Shown here: positions 6,889 through 15,104 of the stretch, one piece after another
Layout: each line of letters opens with the position of its first letter
Position numbering within the stretch: position 1 is the first letter of the stretch
Source: an uncultured Alphaproteobacteria bacterium
GTDB lineage: Bacteria > Pseudomonadota > Alphaproteobacteria > Micropepsales > Micropepsaceae
Length of the DNA stretch: 50,527 nt
Direction: 5' to 3'
Assembly (NCBI GenBank): GCA_903897605.1
Contig: CAIUCH010000044.1
Span: 1-50,527, forward strand
Position numbers and translations under genes: made by a program
Notes under the pieces: generated by a model
What the model was told of the DNA's origin: nothing
Database searches by the model: none
The model's input: the letters and a program-made list of their open reading frames with translations, nothing else

Positions 6889-9879
6889 CTAGCGCGGCGC
6901 GTCCTTGGCCTTGCCGGACAGCAGATCCTCGATCGTGAAATGACGGCCGTTGAGGATCACATGTTTGACGTTGAAGGTATTGTGGATGTCCTCCAGCGGG
7001 TCGCCCTGAACCAGCACGATGTCGGCCAGCTTGCCGGCTTCGATGCTGCCGGCATCCAGATTCAACATCGCCGCGGAATTGACAGTCGCCGTGCGCAGCA
7101 CGTCGTAGGGCTTCATGCCGTAGCGGATATAGGTTTCGATTTCGGAATGCAGGAACATGCCTTCCGGTTCATCTGTGCCCGCCGTGATCGTCGCCCCGGC
7201 CTTAAAGAGGTCCATGACCATCTTGGGGGTTCCGGGGTCCTTGCGCGGCAGGAAGCCACCGAGCAACTGATCATAGTTCCGGATCTGGTTTTGCAGCCAT
7301 GGCGGATCCAGCGCCAGTCGCGGATCATTCTTCAGATCCGGATGCGCCGCTATCAGATCGCGCATGCCGCTGAAGATCATCGGGGTCATGTTGATGTGGT
7401 TCTGACCGGCGATCTGGATCACATCCTCGTAGGCATAGTTGAACGTCGCCTTCATGGAATAGCCGCGGCGGCTGGTGGCCGTGGTGTGTTCCACGCTGTC
7501 CATCCCGTCGAACGCGGCGGGATAGATTTCATGCGTGGTGACGGGTTCGCCGACGCTATGGGCGTAATCCACGATCATCTTCTGCTGGACGTCCGGCATG
7601 CGGACATAACTCTTGAAGAGATCGAAGCCCAGAATATGCGCCCGCTCCAACTCCCGCATCAGATGGGAATTGGACGAGATCGCGGTGCCCATTTTGTAAT
7701 AGGTCCGCTTCCATTCCATCAGATGGCCGGTGGAGAAGATGCGCGGCTGAAGGCGAACACCGGCATCGCCGGCCTCGCGGTCCTCCACCGCTTCATAGGG
7801 CAGATCGCCCGGATTGCGCAGCGAAGTGATGCCATAGGCCAGGAAATTGCGGCCCTGCTGTTCACCGAAATCGCTCTGACGGTGGCTGTGGTTTTCGATC
7901 AGGCCCGGCATGGCGGTGAGATTTGGCGCCTCGATCGTGGCGGTGCGGCCGGCAATGTGGGGAACCACGGCCTTGATGCGGTTGCCGACGATCTCGATGT
8001 CCATGTCATTGCGGGCGGTCTTGGAGATACCGTCCACCAGCTTGCCGACATGCACGATCATGCTCGTCTTGGGCACATAGGCCGTATAGGTGAGATCGAG
8101 CGGAACGGTCTGAACCTCTCCGGTCTCGGTATCCATCAGCCGGATCTTGTCGTTGGCCTGATAAAGGACATGACGATTGTCGCCGGCCCAGTTGGGATTG
8201 TAGGCGACCTCGGTCGTCAGATGACGCACCGGCCCTTGCGGTTCGCCGGTGGTGGGCGAAACCGGCCAGATCGCCAGCTGGCCTTCATAAATCGCCAGCA
8301 TCTGGGTGCCATCGGGCGACCAGACCGGGCCATTCCAGCCACGGCTGTCGATCGACATGTTGGGTTGCGGCGCGAACCAGATGTCGTCGCTGGCATCTGC
8401 CGTGCCCGTGGACGACATGGTGAGGACTTGATTGGTGCCCTCGCGATATTTCTTGTTGTAGGGCGCCACCATCGCCAGCGCGATGCGCTTACCGTCCGGC
8501 GACCAGGTTGGCGTGCCGGGCGCAAAGATCGATTTGTGGATGACCTTGACCTCGCCCGTGGCTACATCCGCCACGGCGACGCTGGCGCCGCGCCACATCG
8601 CATCGACATTGACGAAGGCGATGCGCTTGCCGTCCGGCGAATATTGCAGCGAGGTCGGCTGGGTGGAGATGTGGGTGAGCTGGCGCAACTGGCCGCTCTG
8701 CATGTCGCGGATCCAGATCTGCAGCAGGCCGCCGGCCCGGTCTGTGGACCAGGCCAGGTAGCGACCATCCGGTGACCAAGTGGGATCCAGGTCATAGGCG
8801 GCATCGTTGGTCAGATTCTGGGGCTTGCCGCCGGTCGACGGCACCAGCCAGAGATCACCCAGCGCAGCAAAGGCGATCGATTTGGCGTCCGGCGAAATGA
8901 CCGGCCGCATGATACCCAACGCCTTGCGCGGCGCCTGGCTGTCGAAATCGCGCTTGTTGCGGACATAGGTGTTGCGGGGCGGCGTGATTTCCAGGGCCAC
9001 GCTGAAGGGAACGTCCTTGACGCCGCCGCCCAGGGTGCGGCGCTTGATCTTGCCGTCGGCGGTATAGAAGAACTCGTTCTTCGAAACCCAGCTGGGGCGG
9101 AAGGGAAACACCACTTCATTGCTTTTGGTGATTGCCTTACCGTCGAGGTTAAGCTGGCTGTCGTTGCCGACCGAGGATTCGTAGACGATCTGTCCGTCCG
9201 GCCCCATCGAAGCGGCGGCGATATTGCCATTCGACGTGGCAATCTTGCGCTCGGCCTTGGTGGCGACATTGACCGCCCACAGGGTCTTATAGGCGTCGCG
9301 GCTGGAGGTGAAGATGATCTCCTTGTCATCCGCCGACCAGGCCGGCATCACGTCTTCCGCCGGATTGGTGGTCAGCTGGCGCATCGCGCCGCTTTTGACG
9401 TCGAGAACCCAGATATTGTTGTCGCTGCCGAGCGGGTTGCCGCGGTCGGAGGAAAAGGCGATCTGCGTGCCGTCATGGCTGTAAACCGGCTCGCGATCGT
9501 CAAAGGTTCCTTCGGTCACCATGCGCTGGTTGGAGCCATCGGCCCCGACCTGCCAGAGGTCATAGCCACCGTCCCGATAGCCGAAGAAGATGATGTTCTT
9601 GCTGTCGGGCGACCATTGCGGCTGGTGCGCATCGTTGAAGATGTCGGTCACGCGTTTGGCGACGCCGCCGGTAACCGGCAACACATAAATGCTGCCCTGC
9701 AGATCCATCGCCAGCATCTTGCCGTCCGGCGACACCGAGACCGCCATCGAGGTTCCTTCATGAACCGTTATGCTGATGGTCTTGGGGGGCTGTGCCGTGG
9801 GGGCTTGGGCATCGCCCGGCAGGATCGCGCCGAACGCGCAGGCACCGATGACAACAGGCAGGAGAAAACTGCGACGCAT
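6889..9879 (-). CDS. exported amidohydrolase with N-terminal TolB/WD40-like propeller
   Basis: A 996-residue two-part protein. After a signal peptide (MRRSFLLPVVIGACAFGA) come repeated propeller blades with the PD40 pattern, for example SPDGKMLAMD, WSPDSKNIIFFG, SHDGTQIAFSSD, WSPDGRYLAWSTD and SPDGKRIAFVN. The last 400 or so residues are a metal-dependent amidohydrolase: NHSH metal motif, DLFKSY lysine, THE and SVEHTT histidines, AGTDEPEG aspartate, and the closing GKLADIVLVQGDP. Such fusions act in the periplasm or outside, probably on peptides or cyclic amides, but the substrate is unknown. The ATG at 9879 is chosen because GGGGG lies 5 nt before it and it opens a signal peptide; a longer frame to 10020 has neither. 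TTGGACA boxes lie upstream at 9946-10007. Confidence 0.88.
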   Translation of the reverse strand: MRRSFLLPVVIGACAFGAILPGDAQAPTAQPPKTISITVHEGTSMAVSVSPDGKMLAMDLQGSIYVLPVTGGVAKRVTDIFNDAHQPQWSPDSKNIIFFGYRDGGYDLWQVGADGSNQRMVTEGTFDDREPVYSHDGTQIAFSSDRGNPLGSDNNIWVLDVKSGAMRQLTTNPAEDVMPAWSADDKEIIFTSSRDAYKTLWAVNVATKAERKIATSNGNIAAASMGPDGQIVYESSVGNDSQLNLDGKAITKSNEVVFPFRPSWVSKNEFFYTADGKIKRRTLGGGVKDVPFSVALEITPPRNTYVRNKRDFDSQAPRKALGIMRPVISPDAKSIAFAALGDLWLVPSTGGKPQNLTNDAAYDLDPTWSPDGRYLAWSTDRAGGLLQIWIRDMQSGQLRQLTHISTQPTSLQYSPDGKRIAFVNVDAMWRGASVAVADVATGEVKVIHKSIFAPGTPTWSPDGKRIALAMVAPYNKKYREGTNQVLTMSSTGTADASDDIWFAPQPNMSIDSRGWNGPVWSPDGTQMLAIYEGQLAIWPVSPTTGEPQGPVRHLTTEVAYNPNWAGDNRHVLYQANDKIRLMDTETGEVQTVPLDLTYTAYVPKTSMIVHVGKLVDGISKTARNDMDIEIVGNRIKAVVPHIAGRTATIEAPNLTAMPGLIENHSHRQSDFGEQQGRNFLAYGITSLRNPGDLPYEAVEDREAGDAGVRLQPRIFSTGHLMEWKRTYYKMGTAISSNSHLMRELERAHILGFDLFKSYVRMPDVQQKMIVDYAHSVGEPVTTHEIYPAAFDGMDSVEHTTATSRRGYSMKATFNYAYEDVIQIAGQNHINMTPMIFSGMRDLIAAHPDLKNDPRLALDPPWLQNQIRNYDQLLGGFLPRKDPGTPKMVMDLFKAGATITAGTDEPEGMFLHSEIETYIRYGMKPYDVLRTATVNSAAMLNLDAGSIEAGKLADIVLVQGDPLEDIHNTFNVKHVILNGRHFTIEDLLSGKAKDAPR

Positions 9880-9941
9880 GAAAACCCCCGATAAATGCTT
9901 TTTTTCGTAATAGCAGGCCGCCGGAAAAGGGAAAAGGCGCA

Positions 9942-10007
9942 AGACTTGGACAAAGGCTTGCGAGACTTGGACAAAGCTTGCGGCAACATTCAGCGGCAAT
10001 TGGACAG
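9942..10007. repeat. TTGGACA direct repeats upstream of the amidohydrolase
   Basis: Two adjacent near-identical units (9942-9962 and 9963-9982; AGACTTGGACAAAGGCTTGCG, then the same minus one G) and a third partial box TTGGACA at 10000. TTGGA spacings are 21 and 33 bp, about two and three helical turns. They lie 63-128 bp upstream of the minus-strand start at 9879, a usual place for activator sites. Confidence 0.5.
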
Positions 10008-10075
10008 CTGATAAACCCATCGCTGCAGGCTAAAAAAGCGCCAACGCTATTCGCAGATGCAATATAATTTTTGCG

Positions 10076-11350
10076 TCAGGTCGGTTCTACGGAAATGGCG
10101 GGCAACGTAACCTCCATCTCCAAACCCTTGGGCTGACGATTGCGGGCGCCGATCGAACCGCCATGCACCGTGATCGCGCGCTGAGCTATGGCAAGCCCCA
10201 GGCCGAAGCCAAAACCATCCGCCGAAACGCCAAACGGCATGAACAAGGACGCCATGGCGTCTTCCGGAATGCCCGGTCCTTCATCGGTGACCCTGAGATC
10301 GAATTGTCCGCCGCTATGGCGCAATGTGGCCACAACCTTGCCGCCTTCGGACGAATAGCGCACCGCGTTGCGGACGATATTCTCGATGGCGCGATTGACC
10401 AGCCTGCCGCTGCCGCGCGCGATCCATTCGAAACTCTCATCGTCCGGCTTGATATCCAAAAGCACGTCCACGCCTTTGCCGGACGCCTCGTAGCGCGCGT
10501 CCTGAACCACGGCTTTGACGATTTCCGCGAAATTGAAATAGTCCTCGCTCCGGCCCTGTCCGCTTTCCAGCTTGGCCAGGGTCAGAAGTTCGCCGACCAT
10601 TTCATCCAGCTTGGCGGCCTCTCCGCTGATGCGGTCCAGCGACGCCCCAATCTTGGCGGGGTCCTGTCGCGCCAGGCCGATTGCCAGATTGAGCCGCGCC
10701 AAGGGCGTGCGCAATTCGTGGGAAACATCGGCCAGCAACCGGTCGCGGGCGGCAACCAGTTCTTCCAGCCGAACCGCCATCTTGTCGAAATCGTGCGCCA
10801 GGTCCGCGATCTCATCGCGCCGCCGCCCCATCGCCGGACCCAGGCGGGTGCCGAAATTGCCTTGCGCCAGCCGGCCGAACCCAACCTGCATGCGCTGGAT
10901 GGGCTGCGTCATGTACCAGGCGAGGATGGCGCTGAAGCCGAGACCTCCCACCACGACAACGATCACGACCTCCATCGGAATGCCGAAAAGTCCGTGGTTG
11001 CGCGAAGCGCTTTGCGGATAATAGGAGACGCGATAGGCGGTGCCGTCCGGCGCGTTGACAGTCTGGCTGACGGTCGCGGCACGGCGGTTCAACGGGCTCG
11101 AGGCGGGCTGGACCTGAACCCTGGCGCGCCAATCCTGCGGCCATGATTTCTGCTCCGCTTCCAGCGCTGCCTGGCCGCCCTGGCGCACCGCCGAGGAAGC
11201 CGCGGCCACGGTGATCCGTTCGAAGCCGCGCATATAAGAGACGTCCTGATCCGGCCGCAGGAGCGTGAACATCAGCCAGATGCCCTGGCTGATGACGATC
11301 AGAGTGAGCCAGAACGCGAACAGGATCTTCCAGAAAAGACGCCGTTTCAT
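10076..11350 (-). CDS. sensor histidine kinase (CpxA-like architecture)
   Basis: A 424-residue inner-membrane kinase. Transmembrane helix 1 is about residues 10-31, a periplasmic sensor of roughly 95 residues follows, and helix 2 is about 127-146. A HAMP linker (about 147-200) leads to the HisKA motif ADVSHELRTPLARLN with phospho-acceptor His211. The ATPase domain shows N-box NIVRNAVRYS, VTDEGPGIPED and GFGLGLAIAQR. The start at 11350 overlaps the response-regulator stop as ATGA, so the pair is translationally coupled. The architecture and the SHELRTPL-ARLN motif are those of envelope-sensing CpxA/PfeS-type kinases; the signal is unknown. The 95-residue sensor has no recognised domain. Confidence 0.93.
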   Translation of the reverse strand: MKRRLFWKILFAFWLTLIVISQGIWLMFTLLRPDQDVSYMRGFERITVAAASSAVRQGGQAALEAEQKSWPQDWRARVQVQPASSPLNRRAATVSQTVNAPDGTAYRVSYYPQSASRNHGLFGIPMEVVIVVVVGGLGFSAILAWYMTQPIQRMQVGFGRLAQGNFGTRLGPAMGRRRDEIADLAHDFDKMAVRLEELVAARDRLLADVSHELRTPLARLNLAIGLARQDPAKIGASLDRISGEAAKLDEMVGELLTLAKLESGQGRSEDYFNFAEIVKAVVQDARYEASGKGVDVLLDIKPDDESFEWIARGSGRLVNRAIENIVRNAVRYSSEGGKVVATLRHSGGQFDLRVTDEGPGIPEDAMASLFMPFGVSADGFGFGLGLAIAQRAITVHGGSIGARNRQPKGLEMEVTLPAISVEPT

Positions 11351-12024
11351 GGGTGAAGCCTCAGGCGGTAACCGACGCCGCGAATGGTCTCGATCTCGAT
11401 TGCCCCGCTGCTGCAAACCGCGAGCTTCTTGCGCAAATTGCTGACATGCACATCGACACTGCGGTCGTAAATCTCCCGTGGCCGCCCCAGAACCTTCAGC
11501 GACAATTCCTCCTTGCTGGAAACCATTTCGCCGGCCCGCATCAGGCTTTCCAGCAGATCGAATTCCGACGTGGTCAATTCAAACGGCTTGCCGTTCCAGC
11601 TCACTTCGCGCTTGCCCGGCGACAATTCGAGCTGTCCGATTTTCAACGCGGCGGCTGGCGCGGCATCGCGCTGGCGCCGTGTCACCGCCCGCAGCCGGGC
11701 CACCAGCTCGCGGGGAAAATAGGGTTTGGCGATATAATCGTCGGCGCCCATTTCCAGACCGACCACCCGGTCGACATCGCCGCCCTTGGCGGTCAGCATG
11801 ATGACCGGGATTTCGCTGGAACGCCGGATGTGCCTGAGCACCTCATTGCCGTCCATCCCCGGCAGCATGACGTCGAGAATGACCACGTCGAACTGCCCCG
11901 TCAGCGCCGCGGCGGCGCCATCGGGACCGTTGAAGGCCGCGGTGGTGCGAATCCCCTCGCCCGCCAGATATTCGGTGAGCATCTCGCTCAAGGCAGTGTC
12001 GTCATCGACCAGAAGAACGTGCAA
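11347..12024 (-). CDS. OmpR/CpxR-type response regulator
   Basis: A 225-residue winged-helix response regulator. The receiver domain has VLLVDDD, phospho-acceptor Asp51 in VVILDVMLPGMDG, the switch threonine in IMLTAKG and the conserved lysine in IAKPYFPREL. The C-terminal domain has LTTSEFDLLESLM, DRSVDVHVSNLRKKL and IETIRGVGYRL, typical OmpR signatures. I chose the TTG at 12024 because AGGAG lies 6 nt upstream and it gives MHVLLVDDD, the normal family N-terminus and length; a GTG at 12087 would add 21 non-conserved residues. It is co-transcribed with the kinase. An operator-like motif upstream (12102-12120) recurs before the microproteins, its likely targets. Confidence 0.94.
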   Translation of the reverse strand: MHVLLVDDDTALSEMLTEYLAGEGIRTTAAFNGPDGAAAALTGQFDVVILDVMLPGMDGNEVLRHIRRSSEIPVIMLTAKGGDVDRVVGLEMGADDYIAKPYFPRELVARLRAVTRRQRDAAPAAALKIGQLELSPGKREVSWNGKPFELTTSEFDLLESLMRAGEMVSSKEELSLKVLGRPREIYDRSVDVHVSNLRKKLAVCSSGAIEIETIRGVGYRLRLHP

Positions 12025-12101
12025 ATGAGGCTCCTGTAGCGGCACGAAATTGCGCCCGATAAAGGCCTTTGTCAGCAGGCTTTTCACATTCCTTACAGTT
12101 T

Positions 12102-12120
12102 GCTGGCGAACACTTTACCC
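12102..12120. promoter_or_regulatory. operator-like motif, copy 1 (two-component system / small gene divergon)
   Basis: GCTGGCGAACACTTTACCC lies in the 129-bp divergent region between the response regulator (12024) and the small gene at 12154. It matches copy 2 at 12540-12558 in 16 of 19 positions. A further CCTTACAG lies about 22 bp upstream (12091), two helical turns away. Binding by the adjacent response regulator is an inference. Confidence 0.4.
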
Positions 12121-12153
12121 CATCCCGGCGCAATGGCGATTAGCCTTAGGCGC

Positions 12154-12498
12154 ATGAACATCCGGGCGACCTTTCCAGGCCTCGACACCGCGAGCCTTAA
12201 CACCGTTAGGCCGCCGGCCCGTGCCCATCGGACGAAATTCCATCCCAGAGCCGGAATTCTGGACGAAGTCGTGGCAGGGCTTTTGTGGATGGCGCTCGAT
12301 CTGCCCCAGGACATATCGCGTCCCGAACTGGAAAACTTCGCGCACCTGCTGGTGACACGGATTCGTTTCGGCGCCGACGAAGCGATTGTGGAAAGCGAAA
12401 TTGCCGTACTGCAATCGGATCAGTTGGGCCGCCCCGCCAATTGCGAAGCCATTCACGCACTGGCTGGCCGCGTCATCAACGCGGTCAAGGGTTTCTGA
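12154..12498 (+). CDS. small hypothetical protein, 114 residues
   Basis: I do not recognise the family. The ATG at 12154 opens a 114-codon frame with third-position GC preference like neighbouring genes, and the predicted product has helical, leucine-rich segments (LDEVVAGLLWMALDLP; ENFAHLLVTRIRF) and no signal peptide or membrane helix. It is transcribed divergently from the two-component system and lies directly behind operator-like copy 1, so it may be controlled by that system. No strong ribosome binding site is visible, only a weak CTTAGG 4 nt upstream. Coding status is likely but not certain. Confidence 0.6.
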   Translation: MNIRATFPGLDTASLNTVRPPARAHRTKFHPRAGILDEVVAGLLWMALDLPQDISRPELENFAHLLVTRIRFGADEAIVESEIAVLQSDQLGRPANCEAIHALAGRVINAVKGF

Positions 12499-12539
12499 TC
12501 GGCCTTCTGGCCGGCGTCTTGTCGAAACCTTTTCACTTC

Positions 12540-12558
12540 GCTGCCGAACACCTTACGC
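12540..12558. promoter_or_regulatory. operator-like motif, copy 2 (upstream of the microproteins)
   Basis: GCTGCCGAACACCTTACGC differs from copy 1 at three positions. CCTTTTC lies 23 bp upstream, echoing the spaced CTTAC boxes of copy 1. A TATCTA hexamer at 12579-12584, 20 bp downstream, could be a -10 box, which would place the motif over the -35 region where activators of the OmpR family often bind. Confidence 0.4.
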
Positions 12559-12629
12559 CACGCGCGCTGAAAACATCCTATCTAAGGACCGTCGCCAACC
12601 CCGGCGGCACGATCCAAGGAGCAGTCCCC

Positions 12630-12743
12630 ATGTCCATCTTCAACGACGAATATCTCAGCAACTTCCTGCATGCCGGGCTGGCGATCCCCTTCGCCATTCC
12701 CCTGCTCGGCATTGCCCTGCGCATCGTTTCCCATCTGGTCTGA
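12630..12743 (+). CDS. membrane microprotein, 37 residues, tandem copy 1
   Basis: A 37-codon gene with AAGGAG 8 nt before the ATG. The product begins with a short polar segment (MSIFNDEYLSN), then one hydrophobic helix (FLHAGLAIPFAIPLLGIALRIV) and ends SHLV, so it is predicted to be a single-pass inner-membrane peptide. It is paralogous to the next gene: both share SN-LHAGLAI-FAIP-LG and the C-terminal HLV. I know no named family for it. Context (two-component system upstream, shared operator-like motif) suggests an envelope-stress or signalling role. A type I toxin is an alternative, but no antisense RNA is evident and the ribosome binding site is strong. Confidence 0.75.
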   Translation: MSIFNDEYLSNFLHAGLAIPFAIPLLGIALRIVSHLV

Positions 12744-12773
12744 TCGCGGCGAAACAGAAAAAGGAACAATCTA

Positions 12774-12890
12774 ATGACATTCTTCAAGCTCGATGAAATC
12801 GTCAGCAACGTCTTGCATGCGGGCCTGGCGATCGCCTTCGCCATTCCCGTCCTCGGCCTGGTACTGCATGTCGCCAAGCATCTTGTCTGA
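12774..12890 (+). CDS. membrane microprotein, 38 residues, tandem copy 2
   Basis: A 38-codon gene 30 bp after copy 1, with its own AAGGA 8 nt before the ATG. The product (MTFFKLDEIVSN, then VLHAGLAIAFAIPVLGLVLHVAKHLV) aligns with copy 1 over its whole length with one gap and about 20 identical positions. The DNA is also similar through the helix, so the pair arose by tandem duplication; having two intact frames, two ribosome binding sites and mostly conservative replacements argues both are translated and selected. The unit ends at a strong terminator 5 nt after the stop codon. Function is unknown. Confidence 0.78.
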   Translation: MTFFKLDEIVSNVLHAGLAIAFAIPVLGLVLHVAKHLV

Positions 12891-12895
12891 TCACC

Positions 12896-12940
12896 AAAAC
12901 GCGCGCCGGTCGCCCCGAAGGACCATACGGCGCGCGTTTT
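12896..12940 (+). terminator. intrinsic terminator, 13-bp perfect stem
   Basis: AAAACGCGCGCCG at 12896-12908 and its exact complement at 12928-12940 enclose a 19-nt loop; the stem ends in TTTT. It closes the microprotein unit and insulates it from the S46 peptidase gene. Confidence 0.85.
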
Positions 12941-13031
12941 CGTCTCCACCACCATTTCAGCGATTCAAATCGGGGATTGAAAACCTCCATGGCTTGCGTT
13001 CCACTGTCGCGCCCAGCAACGCGAGACCGCC

Positions 13032-15104
13032 ATGCGTCACCCGATCGTCCTGCTCTGTGCCATATTCGCTTGCCTTATTAGTGCAAGCGCCCTTGCCGAC
13101 GAAGGCATGTGGACCTTCGACAATTTCCCAACCGCCACGGTCAATCAGAAATACGCCCTGCACATCGACCAATCCTGGCTCGATCGCGTGCGCGGCGCTT
13201 CCGTCCGGCTGACCAGCGGATGTTCCGCCTCGATCGTGACCGGCGATGGATTGGTGCTGACCAATCATCATTGCGTCCGCGACTGCGCCCAGCAACTTTC
13301 CAATGCCACGACCGACTATGTGAAGGACGGTTTTCAGGTCGCCAAGCGGGAGGATGAAAAGCTCTGTTCCGGCATGCAGGCGGATGTGCTGGCCGCAATT
13401 TCGGATGTCACGGATCGCGTCACCAAGGCCGCGTCCGGAAAGACCGGTCAGGATTTCGTCCGCGCCCGGGACGCGCAAATCGCGGCAGTGGAAAAAGAAA
13501 GCTGCGCCGGCAAGGAAGACAAGTTCCAATGCCAGGTGATCACTCTTTATCAGGGCGGCCAGTACAAGCTTTATACCTATCGCAAATATTCCGATGTCCG
13601 GCTGGTGTTCGCGCCGGAAGGCATGACCGCCTTCTTCGGCGGCGATCCGGATAATTTCAACTTTCCCCGCTACGATCTCGACTGTTCTTTCCTGCGGCTT
13701 TACGAAGACGGAAAGCCCGCCAAGACCCCCGATCACCTAACCTGGAGCACCGCGCCGCCCAAGGAAGGCGAGCCGGTATTTGTCGCCGGCAATCCGGGTT
13801 CGACCCAGCGGCTGCTGACGGCGGATCAACTGGAGGGTCTGCGCGACCTGGCGCTGCCGGAAACCCTGATCCAGTTCTCGGAATTGCGGGGACGGCTGAT
13901 CCGTTTCTCCGCGGAAAGCGCCGAACATTCCCGTATCGCCAATGATTTGCTGTTTGGGATTGAAAACAGTTTCAAGGCTTTCCATGGCGAGGAAAAAGCC
14001 TTGGTCGACCCCGCGCTGATCGCGACCAAGCGCGCCGCCGATAACGACCTGAAGGCCAAAGTCGCCGCCAATCCCGCGCTGGCCGCCGAGATCGGCGCCC
14101 CCTGGACCGAAGTCGCGAAGGCGCAGGCCGATTACCGCGCGCTTTATCTTCCTTATTACATGATGGAGGTGCGCGCTGGCATCGGCTCGGACCTTTTCCG
14201 CTTTGCCCGCGTCCTGGTTCGCGCCGCCACGGAGAAATCCAAACCCAATGGCGAGCGCCTACCTGCCTACACCGACAGCCGGCTCGCCCTGCTCGGCAAG
14301 ACCTTGCTCGATCCCCAGCCGGTCTATCCGGAACTGGAGCAGGTCACGCTGGAATATTGGTTGTCGAAGCTGCGCGAGAATCTTACCGCCAATGCGCCGG
14401 GCACCAAGGCTTTCTTGGGCAAGGATTCACCTGAAGCCCTGTCTGCCCGTCTTGCCCAGTCCAAGCTTGGCGATCCCGCCATTCGCAAAACCCTGTGGGA
14501 TGGCGGCATCGCGGCGATCCAGGCGTCGGACGATCCGATGATCAAATTCGTGCTGGCGACGGACGCCGCCAGCCGGGCGGTGCGCAAGCAATATGAAGAG
14601 CGCGTGTCCGGTCCGATCGACCGGGCAGCGCAGAAAATCGCCCGCGCGCGCTTTGCGATCTACGGCACCAATGTCTATCCGGACGCGACATTCTCGCTGC
14701 GTCTTTCCTATGGCAAGGTCGAAGGCTGGACCGACACCGGCACAAGCGTGACGCCTTTCACGTATTACAAGGGGCTTTGGGAGCGGGCCACCGGCCAGTT
14801 TCCGTTCGATCTGGCGCCGCGCTGGCAGACGGCCCAGGCCAAGGTCGATCCCGCAACGGTGCTGGATTTTGTCAGCGACAATGACATCATTGGCGGCAAT
14901 TCGGGTTCTCCCGTGATCAATGCCAAGGGAGAAATTCTCGGCGCGGCCTTCGATGGCAATATCGAGAGCCTGGGCGGCGCTTTCGGATTCGACGACCGGG
15001 TCAATCGCACGGTCTCCGTCTCGACCGCCGCCATCACCGAAGCGCTGCGGAACGTTTATGGCGATCTGACGCTGGTGAACGAGCTGCAAGGACGCAGCCA
15101 CTGA
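13032..15104 (+). CDS. S46 family dipeptidyl peptidase (DPP7-like)
   Basis: A 690-residue exported serine peptidase that removes dipeptides from peptide N-termini. A signal peptide (1-22, ending SASALA) precedes DEGMW, the conserved start of the mature S46 domain. The catalytic triad is visible: NHHC at 78-81, the aspartate region FPRYDLDCSFLRLYEDG, and Ser624 in GGNSGSPV. The residue 18 after the serine is glycine (FDGN), as in DPP7, rather than the arginine of the acidic-specific DPP11, so a broad or hydrophobic P1 preference is inferred. Length fits the family (about 700). Its stop overlaps the next ATG by one base, so the two genes are co-translated, suggesting a periplasmic peptide-processing unit. 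Confidence 0.93.
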   Translation: MRHPIVLLCAIFACLISASALADEGMWTFDNFPTATVNQKYALHIDQSWLDRVRGASVRLTSGCSASIVTGDGLVLTNHHCVRDCAQQLSNATTDYVKDGFQVAKREDEKLCSGMQADVLAAISDVTDRVTKAASGKTGQDFVRARDAQIAAVEKESCAGKEDKFQCQVITLYQGGQYKLYTYRKYSDVRLVFAPEGMTAFFGGDPDNFNFPRYDLDCSFLRLYEDGKPAKTPDHLTWSTAPPKEGEPVFVAGNPGSTQRLLTADQLEGLRDLALPETLIQFSELRGRLIRFSAESAEHSRIANDLLFGIENSFKAFHGEEKALVDPALIATKRAADNDLKAKVAANPALAAEIGAPWTEVAKAQADYRALYLPYYMMEVRAGIGSDLFRFARVLVRAATEKSKPNGERLPAYTDSRLALLGKTLLDPQPVYPELEQVTLEYWLSKLRENLTANAPGTKAFLGKDSPEALSARLAQSKLGDPAIRKTLWDGGIAAIQASDDPMIKFVLATDAASRAVRKQYEERVSGPIDRAAQKIARARFAIYGTNVYPDATFSLRLSYGKVEGWTDTGTSVTPFTYYKGLWERATGQFPFDLAPRWQTAQAKVDPATVLDFVSDNDIIGGNSGSPVINAKGEILGAAFDGNIESLGGAFGFDDRVNRTVSVSTAAITEALRNVYGDLTLVNELQGRSH

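Noticed and set aside
6940-8775. 611-codon plus-strand frame antisense to the propeller amidohydrolase
   Set aside because: Codon-bias shadow of a GC-rich gene; product has no recognisable motif, while the minus strand has propeller and metal motifs.
12025-12087. GTG start of the response regulator at 12087
   Set aside because: It adds 21 non-conserved residues; the TTG at 12024 has AGGAG 6 nt upstream and gives the usual family length.
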